Source: Rhodocyclales bacterium (GTDB taxonomy: Bacteria > Pseudomonadota > Gammaproteobacteria > Burkholderiales > Rhodocyclaceae). From it: a stretch of DNA of 47,949 nucleotides. The notes under the pieces were generated by a model. It was not told where the DNA came from and did not search any database. It saw only the letters and a program-made list of their open reading frames with translations. The position numbers and the translations under genes were made by a program. Where the stretch lies: NCBI GenBank assembly GCA_016192435.1, contig JACPUD010000073.1:1-47949 (forward strand), in the 5' to 3' direction. This document shows, in pieces, positions 26,850-35,252 of the stretch (position 1 is the first letter of the stretch; each line of letters opens with the position of its first letter).

Positions 26850-28370
26850 TCAGCGCGATTCCTTGATCAGCCGGCCGTTGGCCGCCTGCACCGGACGGGC
26901 ATTGCTGCGAAACACCCGCGAAAAGATCGCCACCTGTTCCGCGCCGACCTGCGCCGGCTGCTTCAGCACCATCCACAACACGCCCTCGGTGCAGGGCGGA
27001 GTCGTCAGCGAACCCATATAGGTCCAGTAGGCGCGATTCTCCGGCAACAGGCTGTTCGCGTCGATGGCGTCCTCGGACGCAAACTCGACCCCTTGCTCCA
27101 GCGGCAGGTTGTTCCACAAGGTCTGGATCAGCGGGTGCTCGGCGCCTTTTTCTAGCAGTACCGCGACGATGGCGACTTGCCCGTCCTCGCTGCGATGCAC
27201 CAGATGTGCCGACATGTCATAGCTGCGGCCGTTGATTCGTTCTTCCGCCGGCCTGTGGAATTGCAGTTGCTGCAATTCATAGCGCTTGCCCATCACGGTC
27301 AGGCCCTGACCGGGCGCCAGCCTGACCTGCACGGTGTGGCCGATATCGATGATGCGGAACTGCGCCAGCCGGTAATCGAACTTGATGCTTTCGAGATTGA
27401 CCGCGATGCCGTCGCGAATGTCGATCGGCGACTGGCGCTTGCCGCTGCCGCAGGCGGCGTATTCGCCGCGCAGGCGCGCCCAGTGGGAAGGTCCGCCCTC
27501 TCCCTCGTAGGACCATTCGATGCGCCTGGACGCAGTCGGGACGACCGGTACCGTCTCGGCCGCCGTTTTTTGCCGCGCAGCCTTGCGCGGACCCGAAGTT
27601 GCGTAATGCAATTCGCGCTGCCGTCTTGCGCTGGCGGAATCGACGTCGCGCAGAAGCGCCGGCGCTGCCGCCACCGCAGGCTTTGAGGCTGCTGGCTTGG
27701 CGCCGCCGGCAAGCCCGGCCTTTGCTGCCGCCTGCGCAGCCGCCTCGGCCGCTGCGGCCTTGTCGATGGGCGGCAGGACGATCAGTTTCGGCTTGTCCGC
27801 TGGCGGCACCGGCACCGTATCGGCGACCGGCGTCAGCCGCCGGCCACCGGTCTCGGCCGCCAGACTGCGCATATCGGCATGCATCGCGGCCGGACGTTCG
27901 ACCGGCGTGACCTTCGCCGTCTCCACCGCCGCCGGGGCGGACCCTGCATCCTGCGCGGCAGCCGTACCGGCAAGCCTCGCGGCGCAGGCAACATTGAACA
28001 AGCGCTCGTCGATGCTGCCGACAGCCACCGCATTGGCCCGCCGGCGCGCCACGACGTCTTCGCGCACCAGGCTGTCGCCGCTGAAATACACCCGGCGCAG
28101 CGTGGTAAAGCGGCGGGCGGCGCAATCGTAGAGATTCTGGGCGTGAATCGCGTCATAGACGCCGCCGGGATCATTGACCGGGCGCTCCAGCCTGACCCGG
28201 CTCCAGGCCGTGGCGCCGGCGGAGGCCGGTTCGATGCGCGTGCGGTCGATTTCGATGGTTTCGCTGCGCCCGGCGAGAACGCCCTGCCAGTTGCCGCCGG
28301 CGCTCGCGCCCTGGCCGGCGACGGCCAGGGCCAGCAGCCCGACGGTGCACGCCACGCGCATTACCAACAT
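26850..28370 (-). CDS. Secreted alpha-carbonic-anhydrase-like protein with an incomplete zinc site
   Basis: About 506 residues. A signal peptide (VACTVGLLALAVAGQGASA) is followed by a domain at about 30-140 resembling surface-adhesin protein E, an Ala/Pro-rich linker, and a C-terminal alpha-carbonic anhydrase domain about 305-505. Family marks include QSPIDI, SLTTPPCTEG and VLWMVLKQP. The zinc motif reads LQFHRPAEE where active enzymes have HFH, so the first His ligand is Gln370, while His372 and His389 (SAHLVH) remain. CO2 hydration is therefore doubtful. The ATG at 28370 with AGGGA upstream is chosen over longer in-frame starts because it exposes the signal peptide. It lies 100 bases downstream of fliE and may share its sigma-54 transcript. 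Confidence 0.85.
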   Translation of the reverse strand: MLVMRVACTVGLLALAVAGQGASAGGNWQGVLAGRSETIEIDRTRIEPASAGATAWSRVRLERPVNDPGGVYDAIHAQNLYDCAARRFTTLRRVYFSGDSLVREDVVARRRANAVAVGSIDERLFNVACAARLAGTAAAQDAGSAPAAVETAKVTPVERPAAMHADMRSLAAETGGRRLTPVADTVPVPPADKPKLIVLPPIDKAAAAEAAAQAAAKAGLAGGAKPAASKPAVAAAPALLRDVDSASARRQRELHYATSGPRKAARQKTAAETVPVVPTASRRIEWSYEGEGGPSHWARLRGEYAACGSGKRQSPIDIRDGIAVNLESIKFDYRLAQFRIIDIGHTVQVRLAPGQGLTVMGKRYELQQLQFHRPAEERINGRSYDMSAHLVHRSEDGQVAIVAVLLEKGAEHPLIQTLWNNLPLEQGVEFASEDAIDANSLLPENRAYWTYMGSLTTPPCTEGVLWMVLKQPAQVGAEQVAIFSRVFRSNARPVQAANGRLIKESR

Positions 28371-28470
28371 GATTTCCCTTTTTTCTTTTCGGCCTGTCCC
28401 GCTTAACGGCATCGCGGCGGGAGACTTGAGGCGCAGTCGACCAACCAAGGCGCCTGCCGGGGGAAGCCTC

Positions 28471-28797
28471 TCAGACCTGCATGTTCATGATGTCGTGGTA
28501 GGCCGACACCAGCCTGTTGCGCACCTGGACCATTTGCTGGAATGACAGGCTAGCCTTTTGCAGGTTGATCATCACATCCTGCAGATTGACGTCGCTCTGG
28601 CTGCTGGAAAAATCCTCGGCCAGCTTGCGCGCATCGACCTGGGCGGCGCTGACTTCGTCGATGGTGCTCTTGAGGACCTGCGCAAAGTCGGGACCGCCGG
28701 CTACTGGCTCGCTGCCTGCAGGTTTTCCACCCGCCAAGGAAGCCGCCGAGCGCAGCTCGGAAAGCATCTGGTCGATTTGTCGCGTGTCGATGGCCAT
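28471..28797 (-). CDS. fliE: Flagellar hook-basal body complex protein FliE
   Basis: 108-residue component that joins the MS ring (FliF) to the proximal rod. The C-terminal half carries the family signature, with DVNLQDVMINLQKASLSFQ and VQVRNRLVSAYHDIMNMQV, the conserved end. The N-terminus is less conserved, as usual. It has its own sigma-54 promoter at 28837-28853 and stands apart from fliF-fliG, which are transcribed the other way across the fleSR genes. Confidence 0.96.
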   Translation of the reverse strand: MAIDTRQIDQMLSELRSAASLAGGKPAGSEPVAGGPDFAQVLKSTIDEVSAAQVDARKLAEDFSSSQSDVNLQDVMINLQKASLSFQQMVQVRNRLVSAYHDIMNMQV

Positions 28798-28836
28798 GGC
28801 CGGGGGAACCCTGATAAGTTTGTTCAGTCGAGAATG

Positions 28837-28853
28837 AGCAAATGGCGTGCCAA
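28837..28853 (-). promoter_or_regulatory. Sigma-54 promoter of fliE
   Basis: The minus strand reads TTGGCACGCCATTTGCT, a full match to TGGCACG-N4-TTGCT with GG-N10-GC spacing. The predicted start is near 28826, about 29 bases before the fliE ATG. The site lies in the 70-base gap after fleR, whose product is the expected activator. Confidence 0.85.
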
Positions 28854-28867
28854 CATGGCTTGTCGCC

Positions 28868-30265
28868 TCATTCGTCCTCGCTCTCCGCCAGCAGGCCTTC
28901 GGCGCGATACTGGTTCAGCTTGTAACGCAAGGTCCGCTCCGAGATGCCCAGGATAGCCACTGCCTTTTTGCGCGAACCGCCGACGCGGGCCAATACTTCC
29001 TGGATGTGCTGCCGTTCCAGATCCTTCATGTTCGGCGGCGCGCCGCTGCCGCCCGGGACAAGAGTTGGCGCTGGCGACACGGCGGCCGGGACCGGCTCGG
29101 CCGCCGGATCGCCCGCCCCGGCTGGCACTGCGGCCACGGCAGCCAGGCGATCAAGTGGCAGATTTTCCGCGCGGATCGATTCCCCGGGTTCGAGAATCAG
29201 CGCACGCTGCACGACGTTCTCCAGTTCGCGCACGTTGCCCGGCCAGGCGTAGGCGGCCAGCCGCTCCTCCGCCGCAGCGGCAAAAGTTGCCGCCCTGCCC
29301 GCCGCGACGGCCATTTTCGCCAGCGCCAGGCGCGCCAGCGGCACGATGTCGCCGGGACGCTCGCGCAGCGGCGGGATTTCGAGCGGGAACACGTTCAGGC
29401 GATAGAACAGGTCTTCGCGAAAACGCCCGGTCCGCACTTCGCCGGCCATGTCGCGGTTCGAGGTCGCCAGCACGCGGATGTCGAGCGCCACCGGCTTTTT
29501 GCCGCCGACCCGCTCGACTTCGCGTTCCTGCAGCACGCGCAGCAGTTTGGCCTGCAGGCCGAGCGGCATTTCGGAAATCTCGTCGAGCAGCAGGGTGCCG
29601 CCGTTGGCCTGCTCGAACTTGCCGGCCTGGGCCGTTTGCGCACCGGTGAACGCGCCCTTTTCGTAGCCGAACAGGGTGGCTTCGAGCAGGTTGTCGGGAA
29701 TCGCCGCGCAATTGATGGCGACGAAGGGCCCCTTGGCGCGCGGCGACTGGTCGTGAATGTAGCGCGCGAATACCTCCTTGCCGACACCCGATTCGCCGGT
29801 CAGCAGCACGGTCGCATCGGTGCGCGCCACGCGTGCGGCCAGCAGCAGCGTGGCGCGCGTCTTGGCGTCGACGGCGACGACGCCTGCCGCTGGCGCGGGC
29901 GGCGTCGCATAGCGGGCGATCTGGTCGATCAGGGCCTTCGGCTCGAAGGGCTTGAGCATGAAGTCGCAGGCGCCGCCGCGCATTGCCGCGACGGCCTTGT
30001 CCACGTCGCCGAATGCGGTCATCAGCAATACCGGCAAGCCCGGATGGCGGTTGCGGATTTCGCCGAGCAGGACCAGGCCGTCCATCGGACTCATGCGCAG
30101 ATCGGAAACCACCATGTTGAAGCCTTTGCCGCGCAGCGCCGCCAGCGCCGCGGCGCCGCCATCGGTGCCGGTCACCTCGTGACCCGCCGCCTCCAGGGTG
30201 ATCTGCAGCGCGTCGCGCAGGGCGTCGTCGTCCTCGACGACCAGGATGTTCAGTTTTTCGGACAT
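28868..30265 (-). CDS. fleR: Sigma-54-dependent response regulator FleR/FlrC
   Basis: NtrC-family activator of about 465 residues for class III flagellar genes. Receiver domain 1-120 with acidic VVEDDDA and Asp55 in [15 protein letters not shown]+ domain with Walker A GESGVGKE, the sigma-54-contact loop GAFTGA, and [21 protein letters not shown]-terminal Fis-type HTH ([19 protein letters not shown]). The ATG at 30265 overlaps the end of fleS by 16 bases, so the two are translationally linked. A longer reading in this frame runs across fleS and is rejected. The fliE and diguanylate cyclase sigma-54 sites are its likely targets. Confidence 0.95.
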   Translation of the reverse strand: MSEKLNILVVEDDDALRDALQITLEAAGHEVTGTDGGAAALAALRGKGFNMVVSDLRMSPMDGLVLLGEIRNRHPGLPVLLMTAFGDVDKAVAAMRGGACDFMLKPFEPKALIDQIARYATPPAPAAGVVAVDAKTRATLLLAARVARTDATVLLTGESGVGKEVFARYIHDQSPRAKGPFVAINCAAIPDNLLEATLFGYEKGAFTGAQTAQAGKFEQANGGTLLLDEISEMPLGLQAKLLRVLQEREVERVGGKKPVALDIRVLATSNRDMAGEVRTGRFREDLFYRLNVFPLEIPPLRERPGDIVPLARLALAKMAVAAGRAATFAAAAEERLAAYAWPGNVRELENVVQRALILEPGESIRAENLPLDRLAAVAAVPAGAGDPAAEPVPAAVSPAPTLVPGGSGAPPNMKDLERQHIQEVLARVGGSRKKAVAILGISERTLRYKLNQYRAEGLLAESEDE

Positions 30266-31452
30266 GGCAGGCTGACGATGAAGCGGGCACCCGCACCAGG
30301 ATTGGAGACGACGTCGATGCCGCCGCCATGGGCGCGCACCACCCCGCGTGCAATCGCCAGGCCGAGGCCGGTACCGGTGCTGCGGGTGGTGAAGAAAGGC
30401 TCGAACAGGCGCGCCGCGGTCGCCGCATCCATGCCGGGGCCGTTGTCGGTCACGGCCAGTTGCAAGGTTTCCTCCTCGCAGCGGGCCGCCAGTTCGATGC
30501 GCCCGGCCGGCCGGCCGTCGACCGCCTGCAGGGCATTTTCCAGCAGGCTGGTGAGGGCGCTGACCAGCGACTTGCGCGTGCCGGTGAGCACGCTTCCGTC
30601 GCTGTGATCCGCGACCACGAATCCGGCTCTGGCGGACAGGGCCAGCGGCTCGAAGTTGCGCGCCAGCTCGGCCAGCAGATCGCTCACGGCGAAACGTTCG
30701 CGGCCCAGCACCTCGCCACGGGCAAACAGCAGCATGTCCTGGATCAGATGCTCGATGTGCTTGAGCTGGGCCACGGTCTTGCCGGCAATCGAGGCCCGGC
30801 TGTGCGCCGGAATATCGGCGCTTTCGAGGTTGCCGGCATACAGCAGGGCGGCTGCCAGCGGCGTGCGCAGCTGATGCGCCAGTTGCGCGGCCATTTCCCC
30901 CATTGCCGCCAGGCGCTGGGTGCGTGCAGCCTGGGTTTTCAGCTGTTGCGCCTCGGTGATGTCGTGCAGCAACACAATGCGGCCGCCGGCCGAATCGAGC
31001 GGCGTGACGTCCACCGCGAGCCGCCGTTCGCCGGCAATGAATTCGCCGGGGGTGTCGCCGGGCGTCAGCGCCTCCGCATAAATCGCCGCCCAGCCGGCAT
31101 CGAGGTCCACGCCGCCGAGAAAATCGCCGGCGGCGGGATTGGTCTGCACCACATTGCCGACATCGTCGAGCACCACGACGCCGGCCGGCAGCGCATCGAG
31201 CAGCAGGCTCAGGCGCTCCGTCAGCGCGGCCTTTTCCTGGTATTGCTGGCGCAGGGCGCCGTTGGCGGCCGCCAGTTGCTCGGTAAGCAGCGCCACCTGT
31301 ACCTGCAGCTCGCTGTAGGCCCCGCTCAGTTCCTCGGAGGCCTGGCTGAAGATGCGGAAGGCCTCGGTCAGACGCAAGGCTTCTTCGGGCGCAACCTGGG
31401 CGGCCGGGGCCGGAACGCTTGGGGACTTGGCGGTGTCTGAGGGAAGTACCAT
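30250..31452 (-). CDS. fleS: Cytoplasmic sensor histidine kinase FleS/FlrB
   Basis: Kinase of about 400 residues that phosphorylates FleR. No membrane segment is visible. A coiled coil about 30-95 leads into a PAS domain about 95-190 (LDALPAGVVVLDDVGNVVQT), then HisKA with the phospho-accepting His in AAQLAHQLRTPLAAAL, and an HATPase domain ([26 protein letters not shown]). This is the architecture of FleS/FlrB of polar flagellar systems. The ATG at 31452 is chosen because upstream sequence in this frame is antisense to fliF. The master regulator FleQ/FlrA is not in the window. Confidence 0.93.
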   Translation of the reverse strand: MVLPSDTAKSPSVPAPAAQVAPEEALRLTEAFRIFSQASEELSGAYSELQVQVALLTEQLAAANGALRQQYQEKAALTERLSLLLDALPAGVVVLDDVGNVVQTNPAAGDFLGGVDLDAGWAAIYAEALTPGDTPGEFIAGERRLAVDVTPLDSAGGRIVLLHDITEAQQLKTQAARTQRLAAMGEMAAQLAHQLRTPLAAALLYAGNLESADIPAHSRASIAGKTVAQLKHIEHLIQDMLLFARGEVLGRERFAVSDLLAELARNFEPLALSARAGFVVADHSDGSVLTGTRKSLVSALTSLLENALQAVDGRPAGRIELAARCEEETLQLAVTDNGPGMDAATAARLFEPFFTTRSTGTGLGLAIARGVVRAHGGGIDVVSNPGAGARFIVSLPCPKN

Positions 31453-31623
31453 GTGCCGCGATGATGGCAGAATCAAGGTTCGCAAACAAGGAAACGGGCA
31501 TCCGATATACCGGTAAAAATTGCCGCTTCTTTCAGGAATCAGTCTTGCAGTGCCAATCCATACTCTGCACGCGGGTAGGCTGACCGCGAAGACCACGCTG
31601 AATACAGGACAGTACAGGACACA

Positions 31624-33264
31624 ATGGCAGAAACCGCAACTGCAGCAACGGACTTCCCGATTTCGGTGGAGGCCTTTGCACGCCTCGGCGCCGGCCAGAA
31701 GCTGATTGCCATGCTTGGCTTCGCCCTGTTCCTGGCGATTCTGATCGGCGGTCTGCTGTGGGCCAAAGAGCCTTCCTATGCCGTGCTGTTCTCGATCGCC
31801 GACGAAAAGGACGGCGGCAACATCGTCGCCGCCCTGCAGCAGCAGAACGTTCCCTACCGCTTCAGCGAAGGCGGACACACCATCCTCGTGCCGCAGGCCG
31901 TGGTCCATGACACCCGCCTGCGCCTGGCCGCGCAGGGCCTGCCCAAGGGCGGACTGGTCGGCTTCGAGCTGCTCGAAAACCAGAAAATGGGCATCAGCCA
32001 GTTTGCCGAGCAGGTCAATTACCAGCGCGGACTCGAAGGCGAACTGGCACGCTCGGTGCAGTCGCTCGCTGCGGTCAAGGGCGCCCGCGTGCATCTGGCC
32101 ATCCCCAAGCAGTCCGCCTTCCTGCGCGACGATCAGAAAACCTCGGCTTCGGTGCTGGTGAGCCTCGTGCCCGGCCGCCGCCTCGAAGCCGCCCAGGTCG
32201 CCGGCATCGTCAATCTCGTCGCATCGAGCGTGCCGCAACTGACGCCGAACCATGTCAGCGTGATCGACCAGGACGGCAACCTGCTGTCGCAGCAGAAGGA
32301 TCCCCTGCGCGACGCCGGGCTCGATGCATCGCAGATCAAGTACGTGCGCGACATCGAGGCGGCCTATGTAAAACGCATCGAGACGATCCTCGCGCCCATC
32401 GTCGGCGACAACAATGTCCGCGCCCAGGTGGCGGCCGACGTCGATTTCACCCAAACCGACCAGGTTGCCGAAACCTTCCGCCCCAACCCGCAGCCCGGCA
32501 CCGCCATACGCAGTCAACTGACGGCCGAATCGGGCAGCGGCTCCCCTGCCGCGGCCGGGATTCCCGGTGCCCTCAGCAACCAGCCGCCGGCCCCGGCCAC
32601 CGCGCCGCAATCCCAGGCCGGCGAATCCGCAGGCCTCGCCTCGGGCTCCGGCGCCACGCAGAATTTCAGCAAGAGCGCGACGATCAACTACGAAGTCGAC
32701 AAGACCGTGCGCCATACCAAGGTCGCGCCCGGCGCCGTCCGCCGCCTGTCGGTGGCCGTGGTGGTCAATTACCGGACCCCGGCTGCCGCCACGCCGCAGG
32801 CCGCGAGCCGGACGCCGGCCAAGCCGCTGCCCCTGTCCGAGGCCGACCTGAAGCAGATCAACGATCTTGCGCGCGAAGCCATGGGCTACAACCAGGAACG
32901 CGGCGACACGCTCAACGTCGCCAATGCGCCATTCACCGTGACCGAAAAAGAGGTGGTGCCCGAACCGCCGCTATGGGCCAATGCCGTGCTGATTGCCACG
33001 CTGAAGGAGATCGGCAAGTACCTGCTCGTCATTATCGGGGTGTTCTGGGTGTGGACCCGCATGCTCAAGCCCTTGCTGCTGCAACTGTCCGCTGCGGCCA
33101 CGCGTGCCGCCGCGCGCCAGGCGGCCGTGGGTGCCGAGCGGGCGCCCGGCGCCGCCGCATACTCCTACGAAACCAAGTTGGCCGCGGCACGCGAAATGGC
33201 CAAGCAGGATCCCAAGGCGGTCGCCGCGATGATCAAGGAATGGGTTGGCCGCGGTGAGAACTGA
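31624..33264 (+). CDS. fliF: Flagellar MS-ring protein FliF
   Basis: 546-residue inner-membrane protein that forms the MS ring and export-gate housing. TM1 about 24-46 (MLGFALFLAILIGGLLW) and TM2 about 455-475 (YLLVIIGVFWVWTRML) bracket the periplasmic ring-building domains, with QKMGISQFAEQVNYQRGLEG and SVLVSLVPGR typical of the family. A Pro/Ala/Gly-rich loop occurs at about 295-345. The C-terminal cytoplasmic tail binds FliG. AGGA precedes the ATG. The stop overlaps the fliG start by 20 bases. The upstream 171-base gap to fleS contains no recognisable sigma-54 site. Confidence 0.96.
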   Translation: MAETATAATDFPISVEAFARLGAGQKLIAMLGFALFLAILIGGLLWAKEPSYAVLFSIADEKDGGNIVAALQQQNVPYRFSEGGHTILVPQAVVHDTRLRLAAQGLPKGGLVGFELLENQKMGISQFAEQVNYQRGLEGELARSVQSLAAVKGARVHLAIPKQSAFLRDDQKTSASVLVSLVPGRRLEAAQVAGIVNLVASSVPQLTPNHVSVIDQDGNLLSQQKDPLRDAGLDASQIKYVRDIEAAYVKRIETILAPIVGDNNVRAQVAADVDFTQTDQVAETFRPNPQPGTAIRSQLTAESGSGSPAAAGIPGALSNQPPAPATAPQSQAGESAGLASGSGATQNFSKSATINYEVDKTVRHTKVAPGAVRRLSVAVVVNYRTPAAATPQAASRTPAKPLPLSEADLKQINDLAREAMGYNQERGDTLNVANAPFTVTEKEVVPEPPLWANAVLIATLKEIGKYLLVIIGVFWVWTRMLKPLLLQLSAAATRAAARQAAVGAERAPGAAAYSYETKLAAAREMAKQDPKAVAAMIKEWVGRGEN

Positions 33265-34258
33265 AAGCGAGGGTATCGAAAAAAGTGCCATCCTGCTGTT
33301 GTCGCTGGGCAAGGACGAAGCAGCCGAGATCCTGCGCAACCTCGGGCCCAAGGAAGTTCAGAAGATCGGCCACGCCATGGCGGCGCTCAAGCAGGTGGCC
33401 CGCGACCGCGTCGAATCGGTGATCGACGAGTTTACCGAGCAGACCGCCAGGGGTTCGCCGGTCGCCGTCGACAATGAAACCATCAAGGCGATGCTGACCA
33501 AGGCGCTGGGCGACGATCGGGCCGGCGCGCTGATCAACCGCATCATGTCGGGCAACGACACCGCCGGTATCGAAGGCCTGAAATGGCTGGATGCCGCCAG
33601 CGTCGCCGAACTGATCCGTAATGAGCACCCGCAGATCATCGCCACGATCCTGGTGCACCTCGAGTTCGACCACGCCGGCGACATCCTCAAGCATTTCACC
33701 GACCGCCTGCGCAACGATGTGCTGTTGCGCATCGCCACGCTGGACGGGGTGCAGCCCACCGCCTTGCGCGAACTCAACGAGGCCCTGACGCGGATACTCT
33801 CCAGCGCCTCCGGCAACATCAAGAAGACCGCCATGGGCGGCGTTCGGCACGCCGCGGAAATCCTCAACTTCGTCGGCCAGACCAACGAGACGGCGATCAT
33901 CGACAACGTCCGCGAATACGATGCGGACCTGGCGCAGAAGATCCTCGACGAAATGTTCATCTTCGAGAACCTGCTCGATGTCGACGATCGCGGCATCCAG
34001 CTGCTGCTGCGCGAGGTTCAGTCGGATGCGCTGATCATCGCGCTCAAGGGATCATCGCCGGAACTGCGCGAGAAGATTTTCAAGAACATGTCGCAGCGCG
34101 CTGCCGAAATGCTGCGGGAAGACCTCGAATCCAAGGGGCCCGTACGTCTTTCCGAAGTCGAAAACGAGCAGAAGGAAATCCTCAAGGTCGCGCGCCGCCT
34201 GGCCGAGGAAGGGCAGATCCAGCTTGGTGGTGGCGGCGAAGGCGACGCCTTCGTCTGA
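33245..34258 (+). CDS. fliG: Flagellar motor switch protein FliG
   Basis: 337-residue rotor protein that takes torque from the stator and binds FliF at its N-terminus. The family start GIEKSAILLLSLGKDEAAEI, the middle EHPQIIATILVHLE with its MotA-like EHPQ motif, and the C-terminal charged torque helix region (DDRGIQLLLREVQSDALIIA) are clear. The start is uncertain: TTG at 33245 has AAGGA 5 bases upstream, while GTG at 33254 would shorten it by three residues. It is the last gene of this unit; the expected fliHIJ do not follow. Confidence 0.95.
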   Translation: MAAVRTESEGIEKSAILLLSLGKDEAAEILRNLGPKEVQKIGHAMAALKQVARDRVESVIDEFTEQTARGSPVAVDNETIKAMLTKALGDDRAGALINRIMSGNDTAGIEGLKWLDAASVAELIRNEHPQIIATILVHLEFDHAGDILKHFTDRLRNDVLLRIATLDGVQPTALRELNEALTRILSSASGNIKKTAMGGVRHAAEILNFVGQTNETAIIDNVREYDADLAQKILDEMFIFENLLDVDDRGIQLLLREVQSDALIIALKGSSPELREKIFKNMSQRAAEMLREDLESKGPVRLSEVENEQKEILKVARRLAEEGQIQLGGGGEGDAFV

Positions 34259-34276
34259 GCGCCCGGGGCCGGGCGC
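34259..34276. terminator. GC-rich stem-loop after fliG
   Basis: GCGCCCGG (34259-34266) and CCGGGCGC (34269-34276) form a strong inverted repeat filling the 21-base gap between the stops of fliG and the convergent gene. There is no T run, so it is a terminator candidate by placement and stability. Confidence 0.45.
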
Positions 34277-34279
34277 GGC

Positions 34280-35137
34280 TCACCTGATCGACGGTGGTGT
34301 CGGCGGCGTTGGCGGCGTCGGGGCGATCGGCTGGATGGGTCCGGGCCGCGCGGGTGGCGGATTGACGGCTTGCGGAATGGCGCCGAACACGGCCATCCAG
34401 AGCTCGTTGGCACGGGCTTGCGGAACCGTCGGCGGCTCGGCCGGCAGCGTGGTTTCGTCCTGGTTGGCCCAGGCGGCAGCCACGGCATAGGCCGTGCGCC
34501 AGTTCCTGAGAACCTGGGCCATCACCTCGTCCTGGGTGGGCACCGCCAGCGTGCAGACTTTGGATTCGCTGACCGTCTCCAGCTTCATGGCGCGGTTCAA
34601 TTCGTTCAATGTGCCGAGCGTCGCGCAGCCCTCCTTGACATCGAGCTCCGCCATGCCGACGGAAACGCCGGTGCCCACATAGGGAATCGACGTACCTGCC
34701 ATTGTCGCGACATGGCGCGAAACATTCCGGTAGACCCGGCGTGCCAGTTCAGCCGAAAACCGTTTTCCGGCCTCGCGCGCGGCCGCGAGCTGCTGCGTCA
34801 AGCGCCGGTTGCCGGCGCTGAGTTCGAGATTGGACTTTTCCAGTTCGAGCAGCTTTGCCTTGAGTTCCCCGGCTTCCTTTTCCTGGATCGCATATTTGTC
34901 CTCCAGGCGCAGCAGCGCGGACTCGATGTCGGCGGCCGCATCCGGGCTGCCCGCATTCGCCGCCGCGGTCGCCGCGTTCGGCGCTGCCGGTGAATTTCCG
35001 GCGCCGCTGTCCGGCGTCGGCTGGGCCAGCGCAAGCCGGCCCAGCCCCAGGCCCAGGACCAACAGTGCCACGCGCAGGCAGGCGGCAAGGCCTGCGCCCG
35101 GTTTGCCATCCTCGATCACGCGAAATCTCTCTGTCAT
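34280..35137 (-). CDS. Secreted coiled-coil protein of unknown function with Pro-rich tail
   Basis: 285 residues. A hydrophobic segment ending ...LGRLALAQP is a likely signal peptide, though it begins unusually far in (about residue 20). An Ala-rich linker is followed by a coiled coil about 70-125 (LRLEDKYAIQEKEAGELKAK). The next region holds two Cys (KEGCATLG and ESKVCTLAV) around GTSIPYVGTGVSVGMAELD, and the tail is Pro-Thr repeats. I do not recognise the family. It converges on fliG and lies 115 bases downstream of the helicase gene. Confidence 0.7.
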   Translation of the reverse strand: MTERFRVIEDGKPGAGLAACLRVALLVLGLGLGRLALAQPTPDSGAGNSPAAPNAATAAANAGSPDAAADIESALLRLEDKYAIQEKEAGELKAKLLELEKSNLELSAGNRRLTQQLAAAREAGKRFSAELARRVYRNVSRHVATMAGTSIPYVGTGVSVGMAELDVKEGCATLGTLNELNRAMKLETVSESKVCTLAVPTQDEVMAQVLRNWRTAYAVAAAWANQDETTLPAEPPTVPQARANELWMAVFGAIPQAVNPPPARPGPIQPIAPTPPTPPTPPSIR

Positions 35138-35252
35138 GGCAGCGGCGATCTCCGCATCCTTCCTGTTTTCCGGCAGCAGCGGGCGCTGTCCCGCGAAGAC
35201 GGGCCGCCCGGTCCGGCGCCGGCAATCTTACCGCGTGGCCGGATGTCGCGGC

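Noticed and set aside
30266..31501. In-frame upstream extension of fleR
   Set aside because: It runs over fleS in another frame, and the receiver domain starts at the ATG at 30265.
31453..31623. Search for a sigma-54 promoter between fleS and fliF
   Set aside because: No GG-N10-GC match with a good TGGCA or TTGC element was found on either strand.
31453..32715. In-frame upstream extension of fleS on the minus strand
   Set aside because: It would be antisense to the first half of fliF and has no kinase-related sequence; the ATG at 31452 fits the family.
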